Positions 42,855 through 51,370 of a DNA stretch of 64,000 nt are shown in pieces. A program made the translations under genes and the position numbers. The notes beneath the pieces were generated by a model, which saw only the letters and a list, made by a program, of their open reading frames with translations, did not search any database and had not been told where the DNA came from. Each line of letters opens with the position of its first letter. Position 1 is the stretch's first letter. The DNA lies in NCBI RefSeq assembly GCF_009720145.1, contig NZ_CP046253.1:496001-560000 (forward strand). Direction: 5' to 3'. The DNA is from Sphingobium sp. CAP-1 (GTDB taxonomy: Bacteria; Pseudomonadota; Alphaproteobacteria; Sphingomonadales; Sphingomonadaceae).

Positions 42855-45218
42855 ATGGCCGAGTCGAAACATGGCGTTCATTCCGGTGTCCACAGTTGTT
42901 GTGGTGACCATGGCAAGCATTCCGCCGGACTGGTGGTCGACCCGGTTTGCGGCATGACGGTCGATCCCGAAAAAACCGCGCATCACGCGACCTATGCTGG
43001 CCACGACTATCATTTTTGCAGCCCCGGCTGCCGCGAGAAGTTCATTGCGGACCCGGAAGCGCATCTGAACAAGTCCGCCGTCGAACCCGTCGATGCGCCG
43101 CCGGGGACGATGTGGACCTGCCCGATGCATCCGGAGATCCGGCAGGACCATCCCGGCGCCTGCCCGATCTGCGGCATGGGGCTTGAGCCGGAAATGGTCA
43201 GCGCCGATACCGGACCCAGCGCCGAGCTGCTCGACATGACACGGCGTTTCTGGATTGGCCTTGCGCTGGCCCTCCCGGTCTTCATCCTCGAAATGGGCGG
43301 GCACCTTTTCCCGGCGCTGCATCATCTCGTGCCCATGAAGCTGTCGATCTGGATCCAGTTCGCGCTGGCGACGCCGGTCGTGCTGTGGGCGGGGTGGCCC
43401 TTTTTCGAGCGCGGCTGGGCTTCGCTGAAGACGCGCAATCTCAACATGTTCACGCTGATCGCGATGGGGACCGGCGTCGCATGGGCCTATAGCGTCGTCG
43501 CGACGCTGGCGCCCGGTATCTTCCCGGACGCCTTCCGCGCCGCTGACGGGACCGTCGCGGTCTATTTCGAGGCGGCCGCCGTCATTACCGTGCTGGTGCT
43601 GCTGGGGCAGGTGCTGGAACTGCGCGCGCGCGAACGCACATCGGGCGCGATCAAGGCATTGCTCAACCTTGCCCCGAAAACCGCTCGGCGCATCGCCGAG
43701 GACGGCAGCGAGGCGGAAATCCCGCTGGAGGATGTGGCGGTGGGGGACCGGCTGCGGGTGCGGCCGGGCGAAAAGGTGCCGGTTGACGGCGTGGTCGAGG
43801 AAGGGCGTTCGGCGCTCGATGAATCGATGGTCACGGGCGAATCCATGCCCGTCACCAAGTCGGATGGCGACAGCGTGATCGGCGGCACGATGAACCAGAG
43901 CGGTGCCCTGGTCATCCGCGCCGACAAGGTCGGGCGCGATACCATGCTGTCGCGCATCGTCCAGATGGTCGCCGAGGCGCAGCGCTCGCGCGCGCCGATC
44001 CAGCGCATGGCCGATCAGGTCTCGGGCTGGTTCGTGCCGGTTGTCATCGGGGTCGCTGTCCTCGCCTTCGTCATCTGGGGCGTCTGGGGACCGGAGCCGC
44101 GCTTTGCCCATGGGCTGATCGCGGCGGTATCGGTGCTGATCATCGCCTGCCCCTGCGCATTGGGGCTGGCGACGCCGATGTCGATCATGGTCGGCGTCGG
44201 GCGCGGGGCGGGGCTTGGCGTGCTGATCAAGAATGCCGAAGCGCTGGAGCATATGGAGAAGGTCGACACGCTGGTCGTCGACAAGACCGGCACGCTGACC
44301 GAAGGCAAGCCCGCCGTCACCCGGATCGTCGCGGCGGATGGCTATGCGGAAAGCGGGTTGCTGCGGATTGCCGCCGGCGTCGAGCGCGCCTCGGAGCATC
44401 CGCTGGCGCTGGCGATCGTCGATGCGGCGACGGGCCGAGGCATCGACATTCCTCCCGTCAGCGATTTCGATTCACCCACCGGCAAGGGGGCGCTGGGCAC
44501 CGTCGAAGGCAAGCGGGTCACATTGGGGAATGCGCGCTTCCTGGCGGAATCGGGGATCGATACCGCGCCGCTTGTCGCCGAGGCCGATGCACTTCGCGGC
44601 GATGGCGCGACGACGATCTTCATGGGGCTGGATGATCGGGCCGTGGGGATTTTCGCCATCGCCGATCCGATCAAGCCGACGACACCCGAGGCGCTGGCCG
44701 CCCTGCGCGCCGACGGCATCAAGGTGGTGATGCTGACCGGCGATAATCGCACCACGGCTGAAGCGGTTGCGCGTCAACTCGGCATCGATGCGGTCGAGGC
44801 CGATGTGCTGCCCGACCAGAAGGCGAATGTCGTCGCGCGGCTGAAGCAGGAAGGCCGCGTCGTCGCCATGGCGGGCGATGGCGTCAATGATGCCCCGGCG
44901 CTGGCGGCGGCCGACGTCGGCATCGCGATGGGACATGGCACCGACGTTGCCATGGAAAGCGCGGGCGTGACCTTGCTCAAGGGCGATCTCAACGGCATCG
45001 TCCGGGCCCGCCAGCTCAGTGAGGCGACGATGTCGAATATCCGGCACAACCTGTTCTTCGCTTTCATCTACAACGCGGCGGGTGTGCCGATCGCGGCGGG
45101 GCTGCTCTATCCGGTCTTCGGCATCCTGCTCTCGCCGATGATCGCGGCGGCGGCGATGGCGCTGTCGTCGGTGAGCGTCGTCGCCAACGCGCTGCGCCTC
45201 AACCGGGTGAAGCTGTGA
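42855..45218 (+). CDS. Copper-translocating P1B-type ATPase
   Basis: 787 residues. ATG at 42855 after AGAAGGAGACGGTTG. Order: His-rich N-terminus, YHS domain (DPVCGMTVDPEKTAHHATYA, FCSPGCREKF), heavy-metal-binding domain (WTCPMHPEIRQDHPGACPIC), eight membrane helices, CPCALGLATP transport site, DKTGTLTEGKP phosphorylation site, and the MAGDGVNDAPAL hinge. It exports Cu(I) from cytoplasm to periplasm. No classic CxxC HMA domain precedes it; the YHS and metal-binding domains replace it. The stop overlaps cueR by 4 nt. The symbol copA is also used for this protein in some species, hence none given. Confidence 0.96.
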   Translation: MAESKHGVHSGVHSCCGDHGKHSAGLVVDPVCGMTVDPEKTAHHATYAGHDYHFCSPGCREKFIADPEAHLNKSAVEPVDAPPGTMWTCPMHPEIRQDHPGACPICGMGLEPEMVSADTGPSAELLDMTRRFWIGLALALPVFILEMGGHLFPALHHLVPMKLSIWIQFALATPVVLWAGWPFFERGWASLKTRNLNMFTLIAMGTGVAWAYSVVATLAPGIFPDAFRAADGTVAVYFEAAAVITVLVLLGQVLELRARERTSGAIKALLNLAPKTARRIAEDGSEAEIPLEDVAVGDRLRVRPGEKVPVDGVVEEGRSALDESMVTGESMPVTKSDGDSVIGGTMNQSGALVIRADKVGRDTMLSRIVQMVAEAQRSRAPIQRMADQVSGWFVPVVIGVAVLAFVIWGVWGPEPRFAHGLIAAVSVLIIACPCALGLATPMSIMVGVGRGAGLGVLIKNAEALEHMEKVDTLVVDKTGTLTEGKPAVTRIVAADGYAESGLLRIAAGVERASEHPLALAIVDAATGRGIDIPPVSDFDSPTGKGALGTVEGKRVTLGNARFLAESGIDTAPLVAEADALRGDGATTIFMGLDDRAVGIFAIADPIKPTTPEALAALRADGIKVVMLTGDNRTTAEAVARQLGIDAVEADVLPDQKANVVARLKQEGRVVAMAGDGVNDAPALAAADVGIAMGHGTDVAMESAGVTLLKGDLNGIVRARQLSEATMSNIRHNLFFAFIYNAAGVPIAAGLLYPVFGILLSPMIAAAAMALSSVSVVANALRLNRVKL

Positions 45219-45631
45219 ATATCGGCGCGGCCTCGCAGGCGAGCGGCGTCTCGCAGCGGATGATCCGCCATTATGAGAAGATCGGCCTGATCCCGGCGCC
45301 GCCGCGCCGGGACAGCGGCTATCGCGATTATGCCGATGCCGATGTCCACCGCCTGCGCTTCATCGCCAATGCGCGCGACCTCGGCTTTCCGATCGAGGAT
45401 ATTCGCGATCTCCTCGGGCTGTGGAGCAACAGCCAGCGCGCCAGCGCCGAAGTGAAGGCACTCGCCGTCGCCCGCGCGGAAGAACTCGGCCGCAAGGCAG
45501 AAGCGCTTCAGGCACTGCGCCAGACGCTGCTCGAACTGGCGGAGCGCTGCCATGGGGACGACCGCCCCGATTGCCCGATCATCGAGCGCATGTCTGGCGA
45601 GGACGACCGCGACGCCGCGGGCGTTCGATGA
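45215..45631 (+). CDS. cueR: CueR-type MerR-family copper-responsive regulator
   Basis: 138 residues with a GTG start overlapping the ATPase stop. The MerR helix-turn-helix (IGAASQASGVSQRMIRHYEK, IGLIPAPPRRDSGYRDYADA) is followed by the dimer helix and the CueR metal loop with two cysteines, CHGDDRPDCPII. Copper binding there switches the promoter described upstream of the ATPase gene on. Co-transcribed with the gene it controls. Confidence 0.92.
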   Translation: MNIGAASQASGVSQRMIRHYEKIGLIPAPPRRDSGYRDYADADVHRLRFIANARDLGFPIEDIRDLLGLWSNSQRASAEVKALAVARAEELGRKAEALQALRQTLLELAERCHGDDRPDCPIIERMSGEDDRDAAGVR

Positions 45632-46088
45632 GGAAACCAGGACCCGGATATGGCTCGGTAGGCGGCAATGGACCGCATTGCCTGTTTACCCGCCTGCGTT
45701 GACATTGAACGCAGACGTCGGCTTTGCTGGCGAGAGCTGCCGCTCATGCGCGAGCCTGGAACGGCACGGGTTGCTCGCCTGCCGCCGGAAGGTCGTGGGA
45801 CTTTCCCGCCATTCGCGTATGTAGGGAGAACGTCGGCATTCGCTGACAGCGGCCATTCCCGACCTTGCAAATTACCGAACGGCATTCACACCCGTTAATG
45901 CCATTTGGCAACGCCGTCGTTACCTCCGTTGGAGATACGGTGTCCGACGCATTCGGCCATCGGCAAGCTCCTTTACGTGCACCCGCTATAACCCTCCGTA
46001 AGCAAATGTTGCTGTGCAGCATGCAAACCTTGTCGAAGTCTGGGGTTGTTTGATAATAGGCCGAACGTAAAAATCGGGGTGTAAGAAA
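45632..46088. other. Intergenic region between copper and secretion modules
   Basis: 457 nt with no supported gene; short frames here lack ribosome sites. The content looks like degraded intergenic sequence at a module junction. No promoter is defined for the ABC gene that follows. Confidence 0.45.
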
Positions 46089-47771
46089 TTGGCTAGCGGG
46101 CAGTTTGGTTTGCGGCAAGCCGCCGCATGGGTGGGCGAGATCGTTGGCCCGGACAGGGGCTATGTCAATGTCGGCATCGTCTACACGCTCGCCATCACGC
46201 TTCTTTCCTTGGCGACGCCGATTTCTGTCCAGCTACTCATCAATTCGGTGGCACGTACGGCGCTGGTCGCACCGCTGTGGATACTGTCAGGCGTTGTGCT
46301 GGTGCTCCTGCTGCTGGTGGCGTGCCTCAGCGCGCTACGCCTCTACCTGCTGACCATGTTCGAACGCCGCCTGTTTGCGCGGGTGGTCGCTGAAGTCACG
46401 GTGCGGGCAGTCCATGCGCAGAACCCGTTCTTCGCCGATGAAAGCCGGGGCAGCCTGTTCAACCGCTACTTCGACATGGTTGTCGTCCAGAAATCGGTGC
46501 CAAGCCTTGTCATCGGCGCGTTCACCATCGTCCTCCAGGGTGCGGTGGGGCTGGTGGTTACGAGTTTTTACCACCCCTTCTTCCTTGCCTTCAACATCAT
46601 TCTGGTGGTGACCTGCCTTTTGATCTGGATGCTGTGGCGCCACGGGGCAATCACGGGCGCCGTCGGGGTATCCCATGCCAAACATGAAGCCGCTCAATGG
46701 CTGGAGAGCGTCGGCGCATCCAACGGCTTCTACAAATCGGCCCGGCATCTGAACTTCGCGATGGATCGCTCGGAAGCGGTGACGGCGAACTATATCCGCG
46801 CCCATCGCCGTTATTTCCGCTATAGTTTTGCGCAGGCTCTGGCCTATTTCCTGGTCTATGCCTTTGCCGCTTCAGCCCTGCTGGCGCTCGGCGGGAACCT
46901 CATCCTCGCAGGACAGCTGTCAATCGGGCAACTTGTCGCGGCAGAGCTCATCCTGTCCGGGGTCTTCTATGGCATTGCCCAGCTTGGCTGGTATCTCGAT
47001 ACATTCTACGATCTGGTAGCCAGCTCGGAAGAACTGTCGCAAATCTTCGCGATCCCGCAGGAGCCTGTGGGTCTGAGCGGTCAAGCGCCACCCGACGGAT
47101 CGGTCCGCTTCCGCAACGTTGAACTGGCCGGGTCGCGCTTCGACTTCGCGATCGACAGCGGAGAGCAGGCCGTCGTTGCGGCTGAACCGGGCGTCGAAAA
47201 TCAGATTGCGCTACTGCTCAAGCGCCACGTCAATCCCGATCGCGGACTGCTAACGATCGGCGGCAGCGATCTTGGCAGCTTCGATATGTATCTGTTGCGG
47301 TCGGAGGTCGTGGTGCTCAACCGGCCCACCATCGTGGATGTCACTATTCGCGAATATCTGACCATGGCGGCTGGAGGCAATGCGGACAGCGCCATAACCA
47401 TGAAGGTGCTGGATGTCGTGGGCCTGGCGACGCGCATTTCCAGTCTCTCTAGCGGCCTTGATACACGATTGGCAAGTTCAGGATCACCGCTCTCCATCGT
47501 CGAAGTCATGCAGCTTAAGGTCGCAGCCGCGCTGATCAGCCGTCCCAAGGTACTGCTGTTGTCCCAACTGTACGACATGATGCCCGCCGGCGCGCTCCAC
47601 GCGACACTGCGGATGCTGCGTGAACGGGGGACGACGGTCCTGCTGTTCACCGGACGACCCGAGGCGACGGATCTCGACAGCTCATTATGGCTGGGCACGC
47701 AAACGCAGCGTCAGTTCGAGGACAAGGCGGCGCTGTCGCAGTTCCTTGCCGAGAGGGAGATTCAGCCGTGA
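46089..47771 (+). CDS. ABC-exporter-like protein with degenerate ATPase domain
   Basis: 560 residues, TTG start preceded by GGGGTGTAAGAAA. Residues about 1-310 form a type I ABC-exporter membrane domain with about six helices (IVYTLAITLLSLATPISVQL, IIGAFTIVLQGAVGLVVTSF-like segments). The C-terminal 230 residues keep the shape of the nucleotide-binding domain but not its chemistry: Walker A is EPGVENQIALL (no GK[ST]), the signature is SPLSIVEVMQLKVAAAL instead of LSGGQ, Walker B is KVLLLSQLYD (no DE), and the H-loop His is Gly. ATP hydrolysis is unlikely. It is coupled to an HlyD-like protein and a TolC-like protein. Confidence 0.78.
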   Translation: MASGQFGLRQAAAWVGEIVGPDRGYVNVGIVYTLAITLLSLATPISVQLLINSVARTALVAPLWILSGVVLVLLLLVACLSALRLYLLTMFERRLFARVVAEVTVRAVHAQNPFFADESRGSLFNRYFDMVVVQKSVPSLVIGAFTIVLQGAVGLVVTSFYHPFFLAFNIILVVTCLLIWMLWRHGAITGAVGVSHAKHEAAQWLESVGASNGFYKSARHLNFAMDRSEAVTANYIRAHRRYFRYSFAQALAYFLVYAFAASALLALGGNLILAGQLSIGQLVAAELILSGVFYGIAQLGWYLDTFYDLVASSEELSQIFAIPQEPVGLSGQAPPDGSVRFRNVELAGSRFDFAIDSGEQAVVAAEPGVENQIALLLKRHVNPDRGLLTIGGSDLGSFDMYLLRSEVVVLNRPTIVDVTIREYLTMAAGGNADSAITMKVLDVVGLATRISSLSSGLDTRLASSGSPLSIVEVMQLKVAAALISRPKVLLLSQLYDMMPAGALHATLRMLRERGTTVLLFTGRPEATDLDSSLWLGTQTQRQFEDKAALSQFLAEREIQP

Positions 47772-48832
47772 CGATCAACGCTACGCAACTGACGCACTTC
47801 CGCTCGCTTGCCGGGCTGAACCCGCCACGCGTCGTCATCGTGGTGGCCTGGCTCATTATAGTGGGGATTTTCCTAGCCGTCGCGATCCTTTTTGTACCCT
47901 GGCGGCAGACGGCGCAGGGCGGCGGCCAGGTCACGTCGCTTGATCCGAGCGACCGGCTGCAACAGGTGTCGTCGATGGTGGAGGGCCGTGTGGACCGTTT
48001 CTTCGTTCAGGACGGCCAGTTGGTGAAAGCGGGTGATCCGATCGTGAAGGTGGTCGATGTCGATCCGAATTTCCTAGAGCGTTTGGCCGCGGAAAAGGCG
48101 GAGGTGGAGGCGCAGATCGCGGCAATTGAACAGGCTCGCGCTGTTGCCTCGATCGACGTGGGTCGCACCTCGCAGCTCTTTGCGGAGGGGTTGGCCGCGC
48201 GGCGTGATTATGAGCAGACACAGATCAAGGTCGCCGATGCCAACGCCAAGCTGGCCGAAGCGCGCGCCAAGTTGAAGCAGATCGAGGTCAAACAGATGCG
48301 GCAGTCGGCGCAAGTGGTCACAGCGCCGCGTGACGGGCGTATCCAGGATCTCAATGCTGCTGCAGGTGGAGCCTTGATTTCCGCCGGCACTGTCCTCGCG
48401 ACCGTCGCGCCCGAACGGATCGAGCGGGCGGTGGAACTGTTCGTTGACGGGCGGGATATCCCGCTGGTTGACAAGGGGCGTCCGGTGCGGCTGGAGTTTG
48501 AAGGCTTCCCAGCATTCCAGTTCAGCGGGTGGCCAGCTTTTGCCGTCGGCATCTATGATGGCCAGGTTCGTTCCGTGGACCCCACGCCGCGCGCCGACGG
48601 GCTGTTCCGCGTGCTGGTCGAACCGATGCCGGGCAAGCCCGCATGGCCCGCACGTCGCTTCGTGCGCCAAGGCGGCAAGGTATTGGGCTGGATCCAGGGC
48701 GACAATGTCACCGTCGGATATGAACTATGGCGCCAGCTCAACGATTTCCCATTGAACTTCGGGCAGGATCAGGTCGCTCATAAAGCACAGGATAAATCGG
48801 ACAAAAGCTCGGTCGAAAAGAAAAAGAAGTGA
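47768..48832 (+). CDS. HlyD-family membrane fusion protein
   Basis: 354 residues from a GTG that overlaps the ABC stop (GTGA). One N-terminal membrane helix (VVIVVAWLIIVGIFLAVAIL), then the biotinyl-lipoyl-like hairpin with coiled coil (SMVEGRVDRFFVQDGQLVKA; AEKAEVEAQIAAIEQARAVA) and a beta-barrel domain. It links an inner-membrane transporter to an outer-membrane channel. The C-terminus is Lys-rich (EKKKK). It sits between the ABC and TolC-like genes in a type I secretion order. Confidence 0.9.
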   Translation: MTINATQLTHFRSLAGLNPPRVVIVVAWLIIVGIFLAVAILFVPWRQTAQGGGQVTSLDPSDRLQQVSSMVEGRVDRFFVQDGQLVKAGDPIVKVVDVDPNFLERLAAEKAEVEAQIAAIEQARAVASIDVGRTSQLFAEGLAARRDYEQTQIKVADANAKLAEARAKLKQIEVKQMRQSAQVVTAPRDGRIQDLNAAAGGALISAGTVLATVAPERIERAVELFVDGRDIPLVDKGRPVRLEFEGFPAFQFSGWPAFAVGIYDGQVRSVDPTPRADGLFRVLVEPMPGKPAWPARRFVRQGGKVLGWIQGDNVTVGYELWRQLNDFPLNFGQDQVAHKAQDKSDKSSVEKKKK

Positions 48833-50277
48833 CGATGCGGACCGTGATCAGCGTCGTTTTGCTGGCGAGCGCTCCCCCGGCCTTTACGGCTGAGGCGCAG
48901 GACGCTGTGTCGAACGCTTCTGCTCCAGCGATCAGCGGCACGCTGACGTTGCAGGAGGTGCTGCAATCTTCGGCCCGTGCCGCACCCGACATCATCGCGG
49001 CGCTGGCGCGCAACCGGCAAGCGGAGGCTCGAGCGCTGACCGCGCAGGGCGCGTTCGACACGGTCTTCGCCGTCGAAGGACGCAGCCGCGTACAGGGCTA
49101 TTATGACGGCACCGAAATCGCGAGCAAGGCCGAGCAGCCGCTGAGCGACAATGGCGGCTATCTCTACGGCCAGTACCGGGCGTCGCGCGGCGATTTTCCC
49201 GTCTATGAAGACAAATCCTACACGAATCGCCTAGGCGAATTGAAGGTCGGGGCGCTCTATTCGCTGCTCCGCGACCGGTTGGTCGATGCGCGACGTTCGG
49301 AATTTCGGCTGGCGAGCAACGATATCGACATCGCCCGGTTCGAGGCCAAGGCGACGGGCATCGGCGTCCAGGCGCGCGCGGTGGAAGCTTATCAGAAGTG
49401 GGTCGGCGCCGGACTGAAGCTCAAAGCCTATGAGGCACTACTTGCGCTGGCAGATGGGCGCACCAACGGCATCGAGCGTCAGGTGCAGCTTGGGGCCAAA
49501 CCCGATATCCTGCTTACCGAGAACGACGTGAATCTCGTCAGGCGACAGGCTTATGTCCTAGAAGCGCGGCAGGATTTTCGCGCCGCCGCCGTCAAACTGT
49601 CGCTCTATTATCGCAACGCGGAGGGCGCGCCGATCATCGTTGATGAAACGCGGCTGCCATCCGACATTACCGCGCTGGATGGGATTAGGACGGGGGCCGC
49701 CTTCAACTTGGAGGGCCGTCCCGACTTCGCCATCATGCTGGAGGAAATCGACAAGGCGACCGTTAAGCTTGCTCTTGCCCGCAACGACATGCTGCCGCGG
49801 CTCGACGTTGGGGGGGAGATCGCCAAGGACGTCGGCCCAACGGGTCTGGGCGGGCGGAGTCGCACGCCGCTTGAGATGATCGTCGGCGTGACCTTCAAGA
49901 TACCGCTGCAAAACCGCAAGGCGAAGGGCAAGCTGGCCGAAACCCAGGCGAAGATCGACGAATTGACGGTTAAGCAGCGGTTTCTAGCTGAAAAGATCCG
50001 GGCTGAAGTCACCGCGATCGGTCTCGAGGTCGAAGCAGCAAACCAGTTGGTCGTAACCTCGGGGAAAGAATGGGCGCTGGCGCAGCGCTTGGCCGCAGCC
50101 GAACGTCGCCGTTTCGAGCTGGGATCGAGTGACTTCTTCCTCGTCAATCAGCGCGAGGAAAGCGCAACTAATGCCGAGATTAAGCTCATCGAGGCGCAGG
50201 CCCGCATTGCCGCTGCGAAAGCCGAGCTCGCCGCCGCAACGGCCGATGAAGACGCGCTCGGCCTCACCCCATCGTAA
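48829..50277 (+). CDS. TolC-family outer-membrane efflux protein
   Basis: 482 residues, start overlapping the HlyD-like gene by 4 nt (GTGA; an ATG follows at 48835). Signal peptide, then the repeated helical TolC architecture (ALTLQEVLQSSARAAPDII-like start; AETQAKIDELTVKQRFLAEK; EAQARIAAAKAELAAATADE). It forms the exit duct of the secretion complex. Length is normal for TolC proteins. Confidence 0.9.
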   Translation: MTMRTVISVVLLASAPPAFTAEAQDAVSNASAPAISGTLTLQEVLQSSARAAPDIIAALARNRQAEARALTAQGAFDTVFAVEGRSRVQGYYDGTEIASKAEQPLSDNGGYLYGQYRASRGDFPVYEDKSYTNRLGELKVGALYSLLRDRLVDARRSEFRLASNDIDIARFEAKATGIGVQARAVEAYQKWVGAGLKLKAYEALLALADGRTNGIERQVQLGAKPDILLTENDVNLVRRQAYVLEARQDFRAAAVKLSLYYRNAEGAPIIVDETRLPSDITALDGIRTGAAFNLEGRPDFAIMLEEIDKATVKLALARNDMLPRLDVGGEIAKDVGPTGLGGRSRTPLEMIVGVTFKIPLQNRKAKGKLAETQAKIDELTVKQRFLAEKIRAEVTAIGLEVEAANQLVVTSGKEWALAQRLAAAERRRFELGSSDFFLVNQREESATNAEIKLIEAQARIAAAKAELAAATADEDALGLTPS

Positions 50278-50463
50278 TACCAGATTGATCTGGCCCCCTA
50301 CTCAAGGCGTCAATTCTAATGTTCAAAAGGCAGCTTTTGTCGAGAGCGGCCGTCGGGACTCATTTAACGAACAGCGTTAGTTGGTCGGCACAAGCCCCAA
50401 GCCATTCTCACCCCCGTCCTCGCCGGCAAGCGTTCTACAGATGGCCAATGTGGCCATAGGAGA

Positions 50464-51102
50464 ATGATCATGGAGATGCCTGAAACTGAATTCGTCCCCA
50501 CCAAACGCCCGGTCTGGAATGCCGGAAGGGCCGTGGGCGCAAAATGGGCTCTGAAACCTAAGCAGATCTGGGAAATCCGGTTCTACCTCAATCAACGCCG
50601 CCGCCTGCGGGATCGGGCGCTGTTCGATCTGGCGATCGACAGCAAGCTTCGGGGCTGCGACCTGGTGCAGATGAAGATAGGCGACCTTGTCAGCGGCGGG
50701 CAAATCCGAACGCGGGCAATCGTCATGCAGCAGAAAACGAGCCGACCTGTTCAGTTTGAACTGCTGCCAGATGCTCGAGCGAGCTTGCTGGCGTGGCTCG
50801 AACGCAGAGGTGGTACGGTGGACGATTATGTGTTCCCAAGCCGGGTCGATCATAATGGGCACCTGAGCACCCGCCAGTATGCTCGGCTTGTCGACGAATG
50901 GGTGACAGGGGTCGGTTTGATACGAAGCGAGTATGGCACCCATTCGCTTCGGCGGACGAAGGCATCGATAATCTATAGGGCGACCGGCAACCTGCGTGCC
51001 GTCCAAATCCTTCTCGGTCACAGCAAGATCGAGAATACGGTGCGGTATCTCGGGATCGACGTGGAGGACGCGCTTGCCCTTGCCGAAAACACCGAGATTT
51101 GA
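50464..51102 (+). CDS. Short tyrosine recombinase (integrase-like)
   Basis: 212 residues. Catalytic residues of the tyrosine recombinases are present: R in KLRGCDL, K in QQKTSRP, H-X-X-R in GTHSLRRTK, H in LLGHSKIENT and Y in VRYLGIDVED. The usual core-binding domain is largely missing, so it is about half the normal size. Such short integrases are frequent on sphingomonad plasmids. It lies at the junction of the secretion module and the metallohydrolase cluster and may have acted in moving a module, though no attachment site is identified. Confidence 0.82.
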   Translation: MIMEMPETEFVPTKRPVWNAGRAVGAKWALKPKQIWEIRFYLNQRRRLRDRALFDLAIDSKLRGCDLVQMKIGDLVSGGQIRTRAIVMQQKTSRPVQFELLPDARASLLAWLERRGGTVDDYVFPSRVDHNGHLSTRQYARLVDEWVTGVGLIRSEYGTHSLRRTKASIIYRATGNLRAVQILLGHSKIENTVRYLGIDVEDALALAENTEI

Positions 51103-51370
51103 ACCCTTGGCGCCCGTTTCCCGTGTGGAGCTGGACACGGGCGCTTGGGACAAAACGGTCGTTCGCGAGCCGGGCCGGGAATGGCAGGTCCCCATCTAAC
51201 ACCTGCCATTCCTGAAGCCCTGATGATCGTTCCCGGGATGCGCGGGACTGGCCGAGAAGAGACTGGCAGGTTTGTGGCGGGCAGCCCAAGATGGTTGCCA
51301 TCAGATGCGGCTGCTGGAAATCACCTCAGTCTGTCCGCAATTTGCATCGCTGCAACCGTGATTTTCTGGA

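Noticed and set aside
42816..44399. A 527-codon minus-strand frame across the P1B ATPase gene
   Set aside because: Antisense to unambiguous ATPase motifs (CPCALGLATP, DKTGTLTEGKP); His/Arg-rich translation with no recognisable fold.
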